Under the pieces are notes generated by a model, which was given only the letters and a program-made list of their open reading frames with translations, searched no databases and was not told where the DNA came from. 64,000 nt of DNA from Rhodanobacter sp. 7MK24 (GTDB taxonomy: Bacteria; Pseudomonadota; Gammaproteobacteria; Xanthomonadales; Rhodanobacteraceae). Position numbers and translations under genes: made by a program. Positions 25,889 to 34,582 of the stretch are shown one piece after another. Where the stretch lies: positions 62,001-126,000 of the forward strand of contig NZ_JACYXL010000008.1 of NCBI RefSeq assembly GCF_014842995.1. Direction: 5' to 3'. Positions within the stretch are counted from its first letter, which is position 1; each line of letters starts with the position of its first letter.

Positions 25889-27367
25889 TCAATGTGGGTC
25901 GACCGGCGACCAGTCGAAGCCGTAGTTCCACTGGTCGTAGTAGAGGTTGCCGCCGCTCCACTCGACTTCGCCGCGCTGCGAATCCACGTTGTCGGAGCGG
26001 AACGACTGCTTGGCCGGCGTGAAGCCTTGGCCGAAGTCGCTGTTGAAGGCGACACGCCAGGCATCCAGGCCGCCGAGGTAGAACCACTCCAGCGCATCGT
26101 CGCCGGGCTTGGCCTGCGTGCCTGGATGCAGGCGGCCGAAGGTGACGTCCATCGGCACCCAACCGTAGGGCGCGAGGTAGAGCTGGCCCCAGTCGTGGAT
26201 GTCGTTGTAGCCGTGGTCGGCGAAGATCGCGCCGGACTGCCAGCGCGCCGGTATGCCATTCAGTCGCAGCAGGGCGATCAGCAGCATGGTCTGCTGGCCG
26301 CAGTCGCCGTGGCCGGCGTGCAGGGTGTAGTCGCTGAGGTTGGGGATGGTGGAGTACTCGCGCGCGCCCGCCCACGGGATCTCGTCCACCGCGGCGAAGA
26401 GTTTCTGCGCGATGCGGTAGGGATTCTTCTCGTCGCCCAACACCTGCCGCGAGAACAGGCGCAACTGCTCGGTGAACACTAGGTGCGGTGCACGTTCCGC
26501 GACATAAGGTGCAAGTTCCGGCGTGATCGTCGCGGGCACCACCTTGGCCGGGTCGATCACGTGGTATTGCGCGGACAGCGTGACTTCGTAGGTGACCGAG
26601 AACGTGGTGGGCTTGCCGGCCTGCGCGGCCTTTTCGAAGTACACCGTGCGCATCGGCGCGGCATCGGGCGCGATGACGTGCTTTGCGGGCACGCTGCTCA
26701 CGTAGCGGATGTCGTCCTGCTGGCCCGGCAGTGCCTTGGGGTAGGGAATCCACGCGCGCACGGTTTTGCCGGCCGGCACCGCGTCGGCATCCACGGTGAG
26801 CGTCTGGGTAATGCGCACGCGATGCGGCAGCACGCTGCTGCGGTTTTCCTGCAGCGATGCCGAACGCACCTCGCGGTGGTAGTCGTTCAGCACTTGCATC
26901 GGATCGTCGTCGAACGGCGCGGGATGGGCGCGGCGTGCGGCGGCCTCGGCGCTGAGGCGGAAGATGTTGGAGGCGTCGCGCTTGAAGTACATCACGCGGC
27001 CGTCGATCGCCATGCGTTCGAGCAGGCCGTGCTCGTCCCAGTCGCGGAATTCGTCGTCGCGCAGGTCGGGCACCTGCTTGCGGATGCGCGCCTTCAGCGC
27101 GTCGGCGTCGAGCGAAAAGTCGTAACGGATGCGGCGCATGCGTTCGCGCTGGAACAGCAGCGCATCGCGCATGGCGGCGTCCAGCCCCGGCTGGCCGAGT
27201 GCCAGCGCGATGTCGGCATCGGCGGCCTGGAACTGGCCGGCATCCACCAGCGCGGCGATGCTGCTTGGCGTCTCGGTGGCCCAGGTCGCTGCAAAGGGTG
27301 CGGCCAGCAAGGCCGATGCGAACAGCAAGCGTGTCCTCCAGCGTGTAGTGCTTGCCACGTTCGCCAT
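25889..27367 (-). CDS. Exported transglutaminase-like cysteine protease
   Basis: 492-residue exported protein (signal peptide about residues 1-30). The C-terminal half is a transglutaminase-core domain with Cys in HAGHGDCGQQTMLL (about residue 354), His in IHDWGQLYLAP and Asp in WVPMDVTFGR, a full triad. A beta-rich domain precedes it (about 190-320). Bacterial members are mostly peptidases. With the murein enzymes around it, this one may cut stem peptides, but no specific bond can be assigned. First gene of the leftward set. The Met at residue 1 (27367) is preferred to one 14 codons earlier. Confidence 0.82.
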   Translation of the reverse strand: MANVASTTRWRTRLLFASALLAAPFAATWATETPSSIAALVDAGQFQAADADIALALGQPGLDAAMRDALLFQRERMRRIRYDFSLDADALKARIRKQVPDLRDDEFRDWDEHGLLERMAIDGRVMYFKRDASNIFRLSAEAAARRAHPAPFDDDPMQVLNDYHREVRSASLQENRSSVLPHRVRITQTLTVDADAVPAGKTVRAWIPYPKALPGQQDDIRYVSSVPAKHVIAPDAAPMRTVYFEKAAQAGKPTTFSVTYEVTLSAQYHVIDPAKVVPATITPELAPYVAERAPHLVFTEQLRLFSRQVLGDEKNPYRIAQKLFAAVDEIPWAGAREYSTIPNLSDYTLHAGHGDCGQQTMLLIALLRLNGIPARWQSGAIFADHGYNDIHDWGQLYLAPYGWVPMDVTFGRLHPGTQAKPGDDALEWFYLGGLDAWRVAFNSDFGQGFTPAKQSFRSDNVDSQRGEVEWSGGNLYYDQWNYGFDWSPVDPH

Positions 27368-27530
27368 CAGAAACCCCCGCGGTGCGTCCCCAGCGGCGTT
27401 GTGTAGCACGCTTGCAAATGGCGGTCAATAATTTATGCTGACGATGAAATTACATGGAATCAAATATTCCTTGGCTTGCCGCATGGCCGTGCTGTCGCGC
27501 CTGGCGACAGGCTGGTGAAGGGGTGAAACG
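27368..27530. promoter_or_regulatory. Divergent control region of the murein-peptide gene sets
   Basis: AT-rich compared with its surroundings. Contains TAATTT (27429-27434) matched by AAATTA (27447-27452) with a 12-base spacer, and GGAAT-CAAAT-ATTCC (27456-27470). For the leftward genes a promoter candidate is TTGACC (complement of 27423-27428), 18 bases, TACACA. The inverted repeats are candidate operators for the RpiR-family regulator encoded in the rightward set. Confidence 0.5.
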
Positions 27531-28940
27531 ATGAAGCGTCCGGTTCTTGCAGTCTTGGTCTTTGCGCTCACGCTCGTCCATCTGCCGATGCAGGCGCGTG
27601 ACGCGCCCACCAGTGCATTGCCGATCCCACCCAGTGGCGTGCTCGGCGTGGGCGACGCGCAATTGACGCCGGCGTTCTGGATCGGCCTGCAGGCGCAGCC
27701 CGACCGGCAGATCCTCACCCGCGCCCAGGTCGATGCGCAGAACGCGAAGCTGTTCAAGCTCGATCCCACCATGCACGACCTCGCAGCGCTGCCCGCCACG
27801 CTGCCGCGCGCGCAGGTGGCTGCCTGGATCGAGCGCCTGTCGAAGCGACCCACGCACGCGCTCTACGATGAACATGGGCAGTCCGTGCCGGCGGCCACGC
27901 TGGACAAGGCGGAGAGCGACCTGGCGCTGGACGCGATCCCCGCACAGACCACGGTGCGTTATGGCCTGGTGGTTGAGCGCGCCGCGCTGCGCACCTTTCC
28001 CACCACGCTGCGCGTGTTCAGCAGCGACGACGACCACGACATCGACCGCTTCCAGGAGAGCGCCGAGTTTCCCGGCACGCCGGTAGCCATCGTGCACGCC
28101 AGCCGCGACGGCCAATGGCTTTTCGTGGTGAGTCCACGCTACGCGGCATGGATGCAGAAGCGGTACGTGGCGGAAGGCGCGAAGGACATGGTGCTGGCGT
28201 ACGCCGCGAAGACACCGTACCGCGTGGTCACCGGCCCCAGCGTGCGTACGGTGTTCACGCCCGAGCAGCCGGCGGTGTCTCAGCTGCAGCTGGACATGGG
28301 CACGCGCGTGCCGCTGCTTGGCACGCTGCCGCCCGACCAGCCGGTGAACGGCCAGACGCCGTATGCCGCATATACGCTGCAACTGCCCATCCGCAGGGAC
28401 GACGGCAGCCTGGAGCTGGTGCCCGCGCTTCTGCAGAAGAACACCGATACCGCGGCCGATTATCCGTCGCTGACGCCGCGCAACCTGATCACCCAGGCGT
28501 TCAAGTTCCTCGGCGAGCGCTACGGCTGGGGCCACTCGTATGACGGCCGCGACTGCTCGGGCTTCGTTTCCGACGTGTACCGCAGCCTCGGCGTGCAGAT
28601 GCCGCGCAACACCGGTGACCAGGCCAAGAGTCCCGCACTGGAACATCGCCTGTTCACCGCCGCCGACAGCCACGCGGTGCGCCTGCAGGCGGCGCTGCAG
28701 TTGCAGCTTGGCGATCTGGTCTACATCCCTGGTCACGTGATGATGGTGCTGGGCCAGTGGGAGGGGCAGCCGTGGGTGATCCACGACGTGCTGGGCATGA
28801 GCTACCTCAAGCCGGACGGCTCCACCGCACACGTCGATCTCAACGCGGTGTCGGTGACGCCGTTGCTGCCCATGCTCTACGGCAAGGACGGCTCCACCTT
28901 CATCGACCACATGACCAGCATCGTTCGCATCCGCCGCTGA
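27531..28940 (+). CDS. Exported NlpC/P60 endopeptidase with SH3 domains
   Basis: 469-residue exported enzyme expected to cut the gamma-D-Glu-meso-DAP bond of murein stem peptides. Signal peptide (residues 1-22), an N-terminal NlpC/P60-stabilising region, one or two bacterial SH3-like domains (about 140-290) and the catalytic domain (about 310-469). Catalytic Cys is in GRDCSGFVSDVYRSLG (about 341) and His in YIPGHVMMVLG (about 402). The architecture matches NlpC/P60 cell-wall-recycling enzymes that require an unsubstituted L-Ala end. AAGGGG precedes the ATG. First gene of the rightward set. Confidence 0.88.
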   Translation: MKRPVLAVLVFALTLVHLPMQARDAPTSALPIPPSGVLGVGDAQLTPAFWIGLQAQPDRQILTRAQVDAQNAKLFKLDPTMHDLAALPATLPRAQVAAWIERLSKRPTHALYDEHGQSVPAATLDKAESDLALDAIPAQTTVRYGLVVERAALRTFPTTLRVFSSDDDHDIDRFQESAEFPGTPVAIVHASRDGQWLFVVSPRYAAWMQKRYVAEGAKDMVLAYAAKTPYRVVTGPSVRTVFTPEQPAVSQLQLDMGTRVPLLGTLPPDQPVNGQTPYAAYTLQLPIRRDDGSLELVPALLQKNTDTAADYPSLTPRNLITQAFKFLGERYGWGHSYDGRDCSGFVSDVYRSLGVQMPRNTGDQAKSPALEHRLFTAADSHAVRLQAALQLQLGDLVYIPGHVMMVLGQWEGQPWVIHDVLGMSYLKPDGSTAHVDLNAVSVTPLLPMLYGKDGSTFIDHMTSIVRIRR

Positions 28941-28981
28941 TCCCCATCGCCTTTCACCGAGTTACACGGACACGGTCGCCC

Positions 28982-30082
28982 ATGAAAATCACCGACATCC
29001 AATTCGGCATGCTGCGGGTGCCGCTGAAGACGCCGTTCAAGACGGCGCTGCGCACCGTGAACCAGGTCGAGGACATCGTGGTGATGGTGCACACCGACAC
29101 CGGCCACGTCGGTTACGGCGAGGCGCCGGCCACCGCGGTGATTACCGGCGATACCCATGGCTCGATCACCGACGCGATCCGCCACTACATCACGCCGCGC
29201 CTGCTCGGCCAGGACGTGGCCGAGCTCAACCGGCTGACCCACCTGGTGCAGTCGTCGATGGAGAAGAACACCAGCGCCAAGGCGGCGGTGGAGATCGCGC
29301 TGTACGACCTGTGGGGTCAGCTCTACGGCGCGCCGCTGTACAAGCTGCTGGGCGGCGGCGATCCGGTGATCACCACCGACATCACCATCAGCGTGGACTA
29401 CATCGACAAGATGGTGGCCGATTCCGTCGCCGCGGTGGAGCGCGGTTTCGAATCGCTGAAGATCAAGGTGGGCAAGGACATCGGCGTCGACATCGAGCGC
29501 GTCAAGGCGATCTACGCGGCGGTCGAGGGACGCGCCCTGCTGCGGCTGGACGCCAACCAGGGCTGGACGGCCAAACAGGCGGTGTACGCGCTGCAGACCC
29601 TGGAAGACGCCGGCATCAAGCTGGAGCTGGTCGAACAGCCGGTGAAGGCGCGCGACCTGGAGGGCATGCGCTACGTCACGGAGCGCGTGCACACGCCGAT
29701 CATGGCCGACGAAAGCGTGTTCGGGCCGATGGAGGTGATCGACCTGATCCGCCTGCGCGCCGCCGACATCATCAACATCAAGCTGATGAAGACCGGCGGC
29801 ATCTCCAACGCGATCAAGATCGCGGACATCGCCGCGCTGCACGGGGTGGAGTGCATGATCGGCTGCATGCTGGAAACCTCGATCAGCGTGGCGGCGGCGG
29901 TGCACGTGGCGGTGGCGAAGTCCAACGCGATCACCAAGGTGGACCTGGACGGCCCTTCGCTGTGCCAGTTCAACCCGGTGGACGGCGGCGTGATCTTCAA
30001 CGAGTCCGAGATCTCGGTGACGGATGCGCCGGGCCTGGGCATCCGCGAGATCCGCGGGCTTGAAACGGGCATCGCGGGCTGA
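28982..30082 (+). CDS. L-Ala-D/L-Glu (dipeptide) epimerase
   Basis: 366-residue enolase-superfamily enzyme, cytoplasmic. It would convert L-Ala-D-Glu from murein to L-Ala-L-Glu for ordinary peptidases. Motifs in order: a capping-domain N-terminus, catalytic lysines in LKIKVGKD, metal ligands in RLDANQGW, ELVEQP and MADESVF, and the second catalytic Lys in IKLMKTGG. No signal peptide. It lies 41 bases after the NlpC/P60 gene that would generate its substrate and 1 base before the RpiR gene. Confidence 0.88.
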   Translation: MKITDIQFGMLRVPLKTPFKTALRTVNQVEDIVVMVHTDTGHVGYGEAPATAVITGDTHGSITDAIRHYITPRLLGQDVAELNRLTHLVQSSMEKNTSAKAAVEIALYDLWGQLYGAPLYKLLGGGDPVITTDITISVDYIDKMVADSVAAVERGFESLKIKVGKDIGVDIERVKAIYAAVEGRALLRLDANQGWTAKQAVYALQTLEDAGIKLELVEQPVKARDLEGMRYVTERVHTPIMADESVFGPMEVIDLIRLRAADIINIKLMKTGGISNAIKIADIAALHGVECMIGCMLETSISVAAAVHVAVAKSNAITKVDLDGPSLCQFNPVDGGVIFNESEISVTDAPGLGIREIRGLETGIAG

Positions 30083-30083
30083 C

Positions 30084-30941
30084 ATGTCGCCGCTCGTAAA
30101 AATCCGCTCCGAGCGCGACCAGATGTCGGCGGTGGAACGCCGCATCGCCGATTTCGTGCTGGACAACGCGCAACTGCTGCGCGACTACTCCTCGCAGCAA
30201 CTCGCCAACGCGCTGGGCATCAGCCAGTCCAGCGTGGTGAAGTTCACCCAGAAGCTGGGCTTCAAGGGCTATCCCGATCTCAAGTATTCGGTCGGCGAGG
30301 CGATCGCGCGCGCCGACAACGGCGACGAGGTGGAAGCCGCCGCGCAGGTTCGCGGCGAGGCCGCGGAATTGCCGGCCACCAGCCTGTGGCGTCGCAAGTC
30401 CGAAGCGGAGGAGGCCACGCGCCTTATCAATCCGCCGCAGACACTCGCCGCGGTGACCAAGGCCATGGCCAAGGCCGGCCGCGGCGGCAAGGTGTTCCTC
30501 ATCGGCCTCGGCGAGGACGACATCCATGCGCGCGGCTTCGCCTACAAGCTCGCGCTGCTCGGCCTGCCCGTGGTGCACAACTTCGACCTCGCACGGATGG
30601 CCGCCAATGTCTCCGCCGCTGGAGCCGGCGACGTGCTGCTGGTGTTCTCCGAGCACGGCAACCATCCGGCGCTGTGCAAGATCGGCCGGCATTTCCGCGA
30701 ACGGCGCGGCATGGTGGTCAGCGTGACCCGGCACAGCGCCAACCCGCTGCGCACGCTGGCCGACGCGGCCCTGCTGGTGTCCGCGCACGACGAGCGTCCG
30801 TATATCCAGTCGCTGCTCTACCAGTCCGCGCTGCAACACCTGCTGGACGTCCTGTTCGTGCAGTTGTGCGAAGGCGACGACGCGCGTCACGCGCAGTTGG
30901 TTGCCAACCTGGAACGCATCCAGCAGGTGCTGGAGCCGTGA
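30084..30941 (+). CDS. RpiR/MurR-family transcriptional regulator
   Basis: 285-residue regulator with an N-terminal helix-turn-helix (about residues 1-78, LANALGISQSSVVKFTQKLG) and a C-terminal SIS sugar-phosphate-binding domain (about 125-265). MurR of this family senses MurNAc-6-phosphate in E. coli. A muropeptide- or sugar-derived effector is plausible but not shown. Position inside the rightward set suggests it controls the divergent genes, perhaps through the inverted repeats at 27429-27470. ATG 30084 follows the epimerase stop after 1 base. Confidence 0.85.
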   Translation: MSPLVKIRSERDQMSAVERRIADFVLDNAQLLRDYSSQQLANALGISQSSVVKFTQKLGFKGYPDLKYSVGEAIARADNGDEVEAAAQVRGEAAELPATSLWRRKSEAEEATRLINPPQTLAAVTKAMAKAGRGGKVFLIGLGEDDIHARGFAYKLALLGLPVVHNFDLARMAANVSAAGAGDVLLVFSEHGNHPALCKIGRHFRERRGMVVSVTRHSANPLRTLADAALLVSAHDERPYIQSLLYQSALQHLLDVLFVQLCEGDDARHAQLVANLERIQQVLEP

Positions 30942-30965
30942 CAAACCATGCGGGGATTCCACGCC

Positions 30966-31736
30966 ATGCTTAACCGTTTCGTCGCCTTGCTGATTGCCGG
31001 CGTTGCCTTCGCGGGTCATGCCATTGCCGCCACGGATCCGACCGCCGCCTGGTCCAACGCCGACCAGATGGTGCTGGTTACCGTGCCCGACTGGAACACC
31101 ATCGAAGGCACGCTGCGCACTTACCAGCGCGATCGAGGCAGTGCGTGGCACGAAGTGGGTAGCGCGCAACCTGTGGTGATCGGCCAGAGCGGCTCGGCCT
31201 GGGGGCTCGGCTTGAACCAAGCGCAGGCCGACGGCCCGCAGAAGCACGAAGGCGACGGACGCAGCCCGGCTGGCGTGTTCCGCATCGGGACTACCTTCGG
31301 CTACGCGGCACACGCCGACACGGCGATGCCGTATCTCGGGCTCACCGCCACCGATTACTGCATGGACGTCAGCGGCACGCCGCTCTACAACCGGATTGCC
31401 GATACGGCGAAGGTTGGCGAGGCCGCGCTCAGGGGTTCCAGCGAGCCGATGCGGCGTGACCTGCATTTCCATGGCGACCAGGCCTACCGCATCGGCTTCG
31501 TGATCGAGCACAACCCGGACGGCGTGGCGCACGGGGGCAGTTGCATCTTCGCGCATCTCTGGTCGTCGCCGACCAGCGGCACCACCGGCTGCACTGCGAT
31601 GACGCCGGACACCATGCAGCGCCTGTTGGCATGGCTGAAACCGCAGGCGCATCCGGTATTCGTGCTGTTGCCGCAGGACGAATACGCGCGCCTGCGCCAC
31701 GCATGGCGGCTGCCCGACGCGAAGGCCGGTCGATGA
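30966..31736 (+). CDS. Exported L,D-transpeptidase (YkuD) fold protein
   Basis: 256-residue exported protein (signal peptide to about residue 21, HAIAA). The YkuD catalytic signature is recognisable: His in FVIEHNPDG, a second His in SCIFAHLW and Cys in GTTGCTAM. Enzymes of this fold act as L,D-transpeptidases or L,D-carboxypeptidases on murein tetrapeptides. The start is ATG 30966, giving a standard signal peptide; ATG 30948 in the same frame is possible. Its stop overlaps the transporter start (ATGA). Confidence 0.82.
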   Translation: MLNRFVALLIAGVAFAGHAIAATDPTAAWSNADQMVLVTVPDWNTIEGTLRTYQRDRGSAWHEVGSAQPVVIGQSGSAWGLGLNQAQADGPQKHEGDGRSPAGVFRIGTTFGYAAHADTAMPYLGLTATDYCMDVSGTPLYNRIADTAKVGEAALRGSSEPMRRDLHFHGDQAYRIGFVIEHNPDGVAHGGSCIFAHLWSSPTSGTTGCTAMTPDTMQRLLAWLKPQAHPVFVLLPQDEYARLRHAWRLPDAKAGR

Positions 31737-33010
31737 GCGCCACCACGCGGGTCCTGACCAGCCTGGTTGCCGGCGCGTTGGCCGGACTGGCATTGGCGAC
31801 CTGGGCGCCGGCCTGGGCGCAGCACGCGGCGAATGTGGCGCAGCCCATCGGCCACCTGTGGCTGAACGCCTTGCAGATGACGGTGGTGCCGCTGGTGCTG
31901 GCGTTGGTGGTGGTGGGCGTGAACACGGCCAGCGATGCGGCGGCCTCCGGACGCATCGCACGGCGTGCGCTCGTCGCCATCATCGCGATCCTGGCGCTGG
32001 GCGCGGCAGTCGCCGCGTTGCTGGCGCCGCCGTTGCTGGCGATGTTTCCGCACAACCCCGCGTTGGGTGCAGCGCTGAGCGGCCACCCCGTAAACGCCAC
32101 GGAAGTCTCGGCACCGGGATGGGCCGACTGGTTCGCCGGCATCGTGCCCAGCAACGCGCTGATGGCCGCGGCGCAGAGCGCGATGCTGCCGGTGGTGGTG
32201 TTCGCGCTGTTCCTCGGCTTCGCGCTCACGCAGCTGCAGCCTTCGCGCCGCGCGATGCTGGTGGAATTCTTCCAGGCCATGGCCGACGCGATGATCGTGA
32301 TCGTGCGCTGGGTGCTGTGGCTGGCGCCGTTGGGCGTGTTCGCGTTGATCCTCGCCGTCTGCGCGCGCGCCGGCCTGGGCATGGTGCGCGCATTGGGCGT
32401 GTACGTGCTGGTCGAGATCATCCTGTACCTCACGGTCACCGTGCTGATGCTGCCGGTGGCGGTGCTGTGGGGCGGCGAGCGCCTGCGGCGCTTCGTGGTC
32501 GCGCTGGCGCCGGCGCAGGCGGTGGCGGCCAGCACGCAGTCTTCGCTCGCTTCGTTGCCGGCGATGCTGGAAAGCGCGGAGCGACGGTTGGGTTACCCGC
32601 AGCAGGTCACTGCGCTGGTGTTGCCGATGGCGGTATCGCTGTGCCGGCTCACCAGCCCCGTGCAGTACATCGCCTCGGCATGCTTCATCGCGTGGGCCAC
32701 CGGCACCGACGTCGGCGCTGCGCAGCTTGCCGCGGCGGCTGCGCTGGCGGTGGTGATCAGCCTGGGCTCGGTGGGCTTGCCCGGCCAGGTCACCTTCATG
32801 GCGACGAATCTGCCGGTGGCGCAGGCGATGGGCGTGCCGCTGGCGCCGCTGGGCCTGATGCTGGCGGTGGACACGTTGCCCGACGTGTTCGCCACGCTGG
32901 GCAACGTCACTGCCGACCTCACCGTGGCCAGCGTAGTCGCGCGGCAGTCGCGCAACGACACCTCCAACACTTCCCCCGCGAACGGGGAAGGCAACGCGAA
33001 ACAGGATTGA
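31733..33010 (+). CDS. Dicarboxylate/amino acid:cation symporter (DAACS family)
   Basis: 425-residue inner-membrane transporter with about eight hydrophobic segments and two re-entrant hairpin regions. The substrate region carries AVAASTQSSLASLPAML and a PGQVTF turn, the usual layout of glutamate/aspartate/dicarboxylate symporters. It is coupled to the YkuD gene (ATGA). In this context it would import glutamate or related products. The C-terminal tail SPANGEGNAKQD is encoded by a CTTCCCC/GGGGAAG hairpin (32970-32990) that looks like an acquired repeat. Confidence 0.85.
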   Translation: MSATTRVLTSLVAGALAGLALATWAPAWAQHAANVAQPIGHLWLNALQMTVVPLVLALVVVGVNTASDAAASGRIARRALVAIIAILALGAAVAALLAPPLLAMFPHNPALGAALSGHPVNATEVSAPGWADWFAGIVPSNALMAAAQSAMLPVVVFALFLGFALTQLQPSRRAMLVEFFQAMADAMIVIVRWVLWLAPLGVFALILAVCARAGLGMVRALGVYVLVEIILYLTVTVLMLPVAVLWGGERLRRFVVALAPAQAVAASTQSSLASLPAMLESAERRLGYPQQVTALVLPMAVSLCRLTSPVQYIASACFIAWATGTDVGAAQLAAAAALAVVISLGSVGLPGQVTFMATNLPVAQAMGVPLAPLGLMLAVDTLPDVFATLGNVTADLTVASVVARQSRNDTSNTSPANGEGNAKQD

Positions 33011-33012
33011 AC

Positions 33013-34140
33013 ATGCAGGCGAACGATTTCGACGCCATCGTCATCGGTGCCGGCATGGCCGGCGCCTCGGTTGCGTGGTTCATGGCGCCGCACGCGCGCG
33101 TGCTGGTACTGGAACGCGAGTCGTGGCCGGGCATGCATTCCACCGGGCGCTCCGCGGCACTGTTCAGTGAGACCTACGGTTCGACACAGGTGCGTGCACT
33201 GTCGCGCGCCACGCGACCTTTCCTCGAGCATCCGCCGGAAGGTTTCGCCGAGCATCCCATCCTGACGCAACGCCCCACCCTGGTGATCGGCAGCGCCGAG
33301 CAGGCGGGCGCCGTGCGCGAGATGTACGCGGAGAACCGCGTCCACATCCCAGGCCTGCGCCTGCTCGATGCCGACGAAGTGCAGGCGATGGTGCCGGTGC
33401 TGAAGCCGGAAGCCGCGCAGATCGGCATGCTCGAACCCGGTGCCGCCGACATCGACGTCAACGAATTGCATCAGGGTTTCCTGCGCGGCTTGCGCCAGCG
33501 CGGCGGCACGCTACGCGTCGACGTGGCCATCCGCTCCATCGAACGCGGGCAGGGGCAGTGGAACATCGACTGCGGCGAAACGATGTATCGCGCGCCGCTG
33601 CTGCTCGACGCCGCGGGCGCGTGGGCGGACGAGGTGGCGCGCCTCGCCGGCGTGGCGCCGCTGGGCCTGCAGCCGAAGCGGCGCACTGCCTTCCTGTTCG
33701 AGCCGCCGAAGGGCCTCGACACCTCGCACTGGCCCTTCGTGATCGACGCAGAGGAAAGCTTCTACTTCAAGCCCGATGCCGGTCTGCTGCTGGGTTCGCC
33801 CGCCAACGCCGACCCGGTGCCGCCGCACGACGTGCAACCGGAGGATTTCGACATCGCATTGGGCATCGACCGCATCGAGCAGGCCACCACGATGACGATC
33901 AACCGCCCGACGCGCAGCTGGGCCGGCCTGCGCAGCTTCGTCGGCACCGAAGGCGACCTGGTGGGCGGCTTCGCACCCGACGCGGAAGGCTTCTTCTGGG
34001 TGGCCGCGCAGGGCGGCTACGGCATCCAGACTAGTGCTGCGATGGGCGAAGCCTGCGCGAACCTTGCTCTTGGCCACGCATTGCCGCAGCACTTGGTGGC
34101 AGCAGGCATCACTGCCGAGATGCTCGCGCCACGGCAATGA
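33013..34140 (+). CDS. FAD-dependent D-amino-acid-oxidase-type oxidoreductase
   Basis: 375-residue DAO-fold flavoprotein with an N-terminal Rossmann motif VIGAGMAGASVAWFM, conserved LLDAAGAWADEVARLAG and a C-terminal GGYGIQTS. No signal peptide. The family includes D-amino acid dehydrogenases and glycine or sarcosine oxidases. As the last gene of the rightward murein-peptide set (2 bases after the transporter) it may oxidise D-Ala or another released amino acid. The exact substrate cannot be read from sequence. Confidence 0.82.
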   Translation: MQANDFDAIVIGAGMAGASVAWFMAPHARVLVLERESWPGMHSTGRSAALFSETYGSTQVRALSRATRPFLEHPPEGFAEHPILTQRPTLVIGSAEQAGAVREMYAENRVHIPGLRLLDADEVQAMVPVLKPEAAQIGMLEPGAADIDVNELHQGFLRGLRQRGGTLRVDVAIRSIERGQGQWNIDCGETMYRAPLLLDAAGAWADEVARLAGVAPLGLQPKRRTAFLFEPPKGLDTSHWPFVIDAEESFYFKPDAGLLLGSPANADPVPPHDVQPEDFDIALGIDRIEQATTMTINRPTRSWAGLRSFVGTEGDLVGGFAPDAEGFFWVAAQGGYGIQTSAAMGEACANLALGHALPQHLVAAGITAEMLAPRQ

Positions 34141-34582
34141 TGCGCGACTCGCTCGATAGCGAGCAGCCGCTTTGAGCAGCCGCTGGCACCTGTTCAAAAT
34201 CTTCACGCACTTACATCAGTAACCGCCCGAAACAGGCAAGGCCTACCGGAACGACAAGGCCCAAACCCTCAGTTTCCAGATACGGTGCGGTGTGGCCGCG
34301 CCGTCTATCGCGTAGGCGGGAGTAGTTCCGAAATCCTCGACACCGCCTGCTGGTAGTTTCGGCGGATTGAACCCGGCCGTTTCTCTGGGTTACTTCTCTT
34401 GACTACGGGCATCCTGCCCTCCGCCCTTCGGGCCAGCTTTGCTGTTCACCACCGCTCCTGCGGTGGCGTGGGCCAGCAAAGAGGAGTAACTCGGGCGCCG
34501 GCAGGCGACCGAAGCCGCTCTGTTTCCTGCGAGAACACAAACCATCCCTACTCCCGCAAACACGAAAAGGGACACGCGACAC
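34141..34582. other. Gap holding a long dispersed repeat
   Basis: 442 bases without a gene between the FAD oxidase and the TonB receptor stop. Most of it is the repeat described at 34273-34515. Confidence 0.6.
34273..34515. repeat. Long dispersed repeat, family 'TTCCAGATACGG', copy 1
   Basis: About 240 bases, from TTCCAGATACGG through GGCGGATTGA, CCGTTTCTCTGGGTTACTTC, CATCCTGCC and CGCCCTTCGGG to an inverted end AAAGAGGAGTAAC. Closely similar to 44462-44715 in the same orientation. No open frame with bias. Confidence 0.82.
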
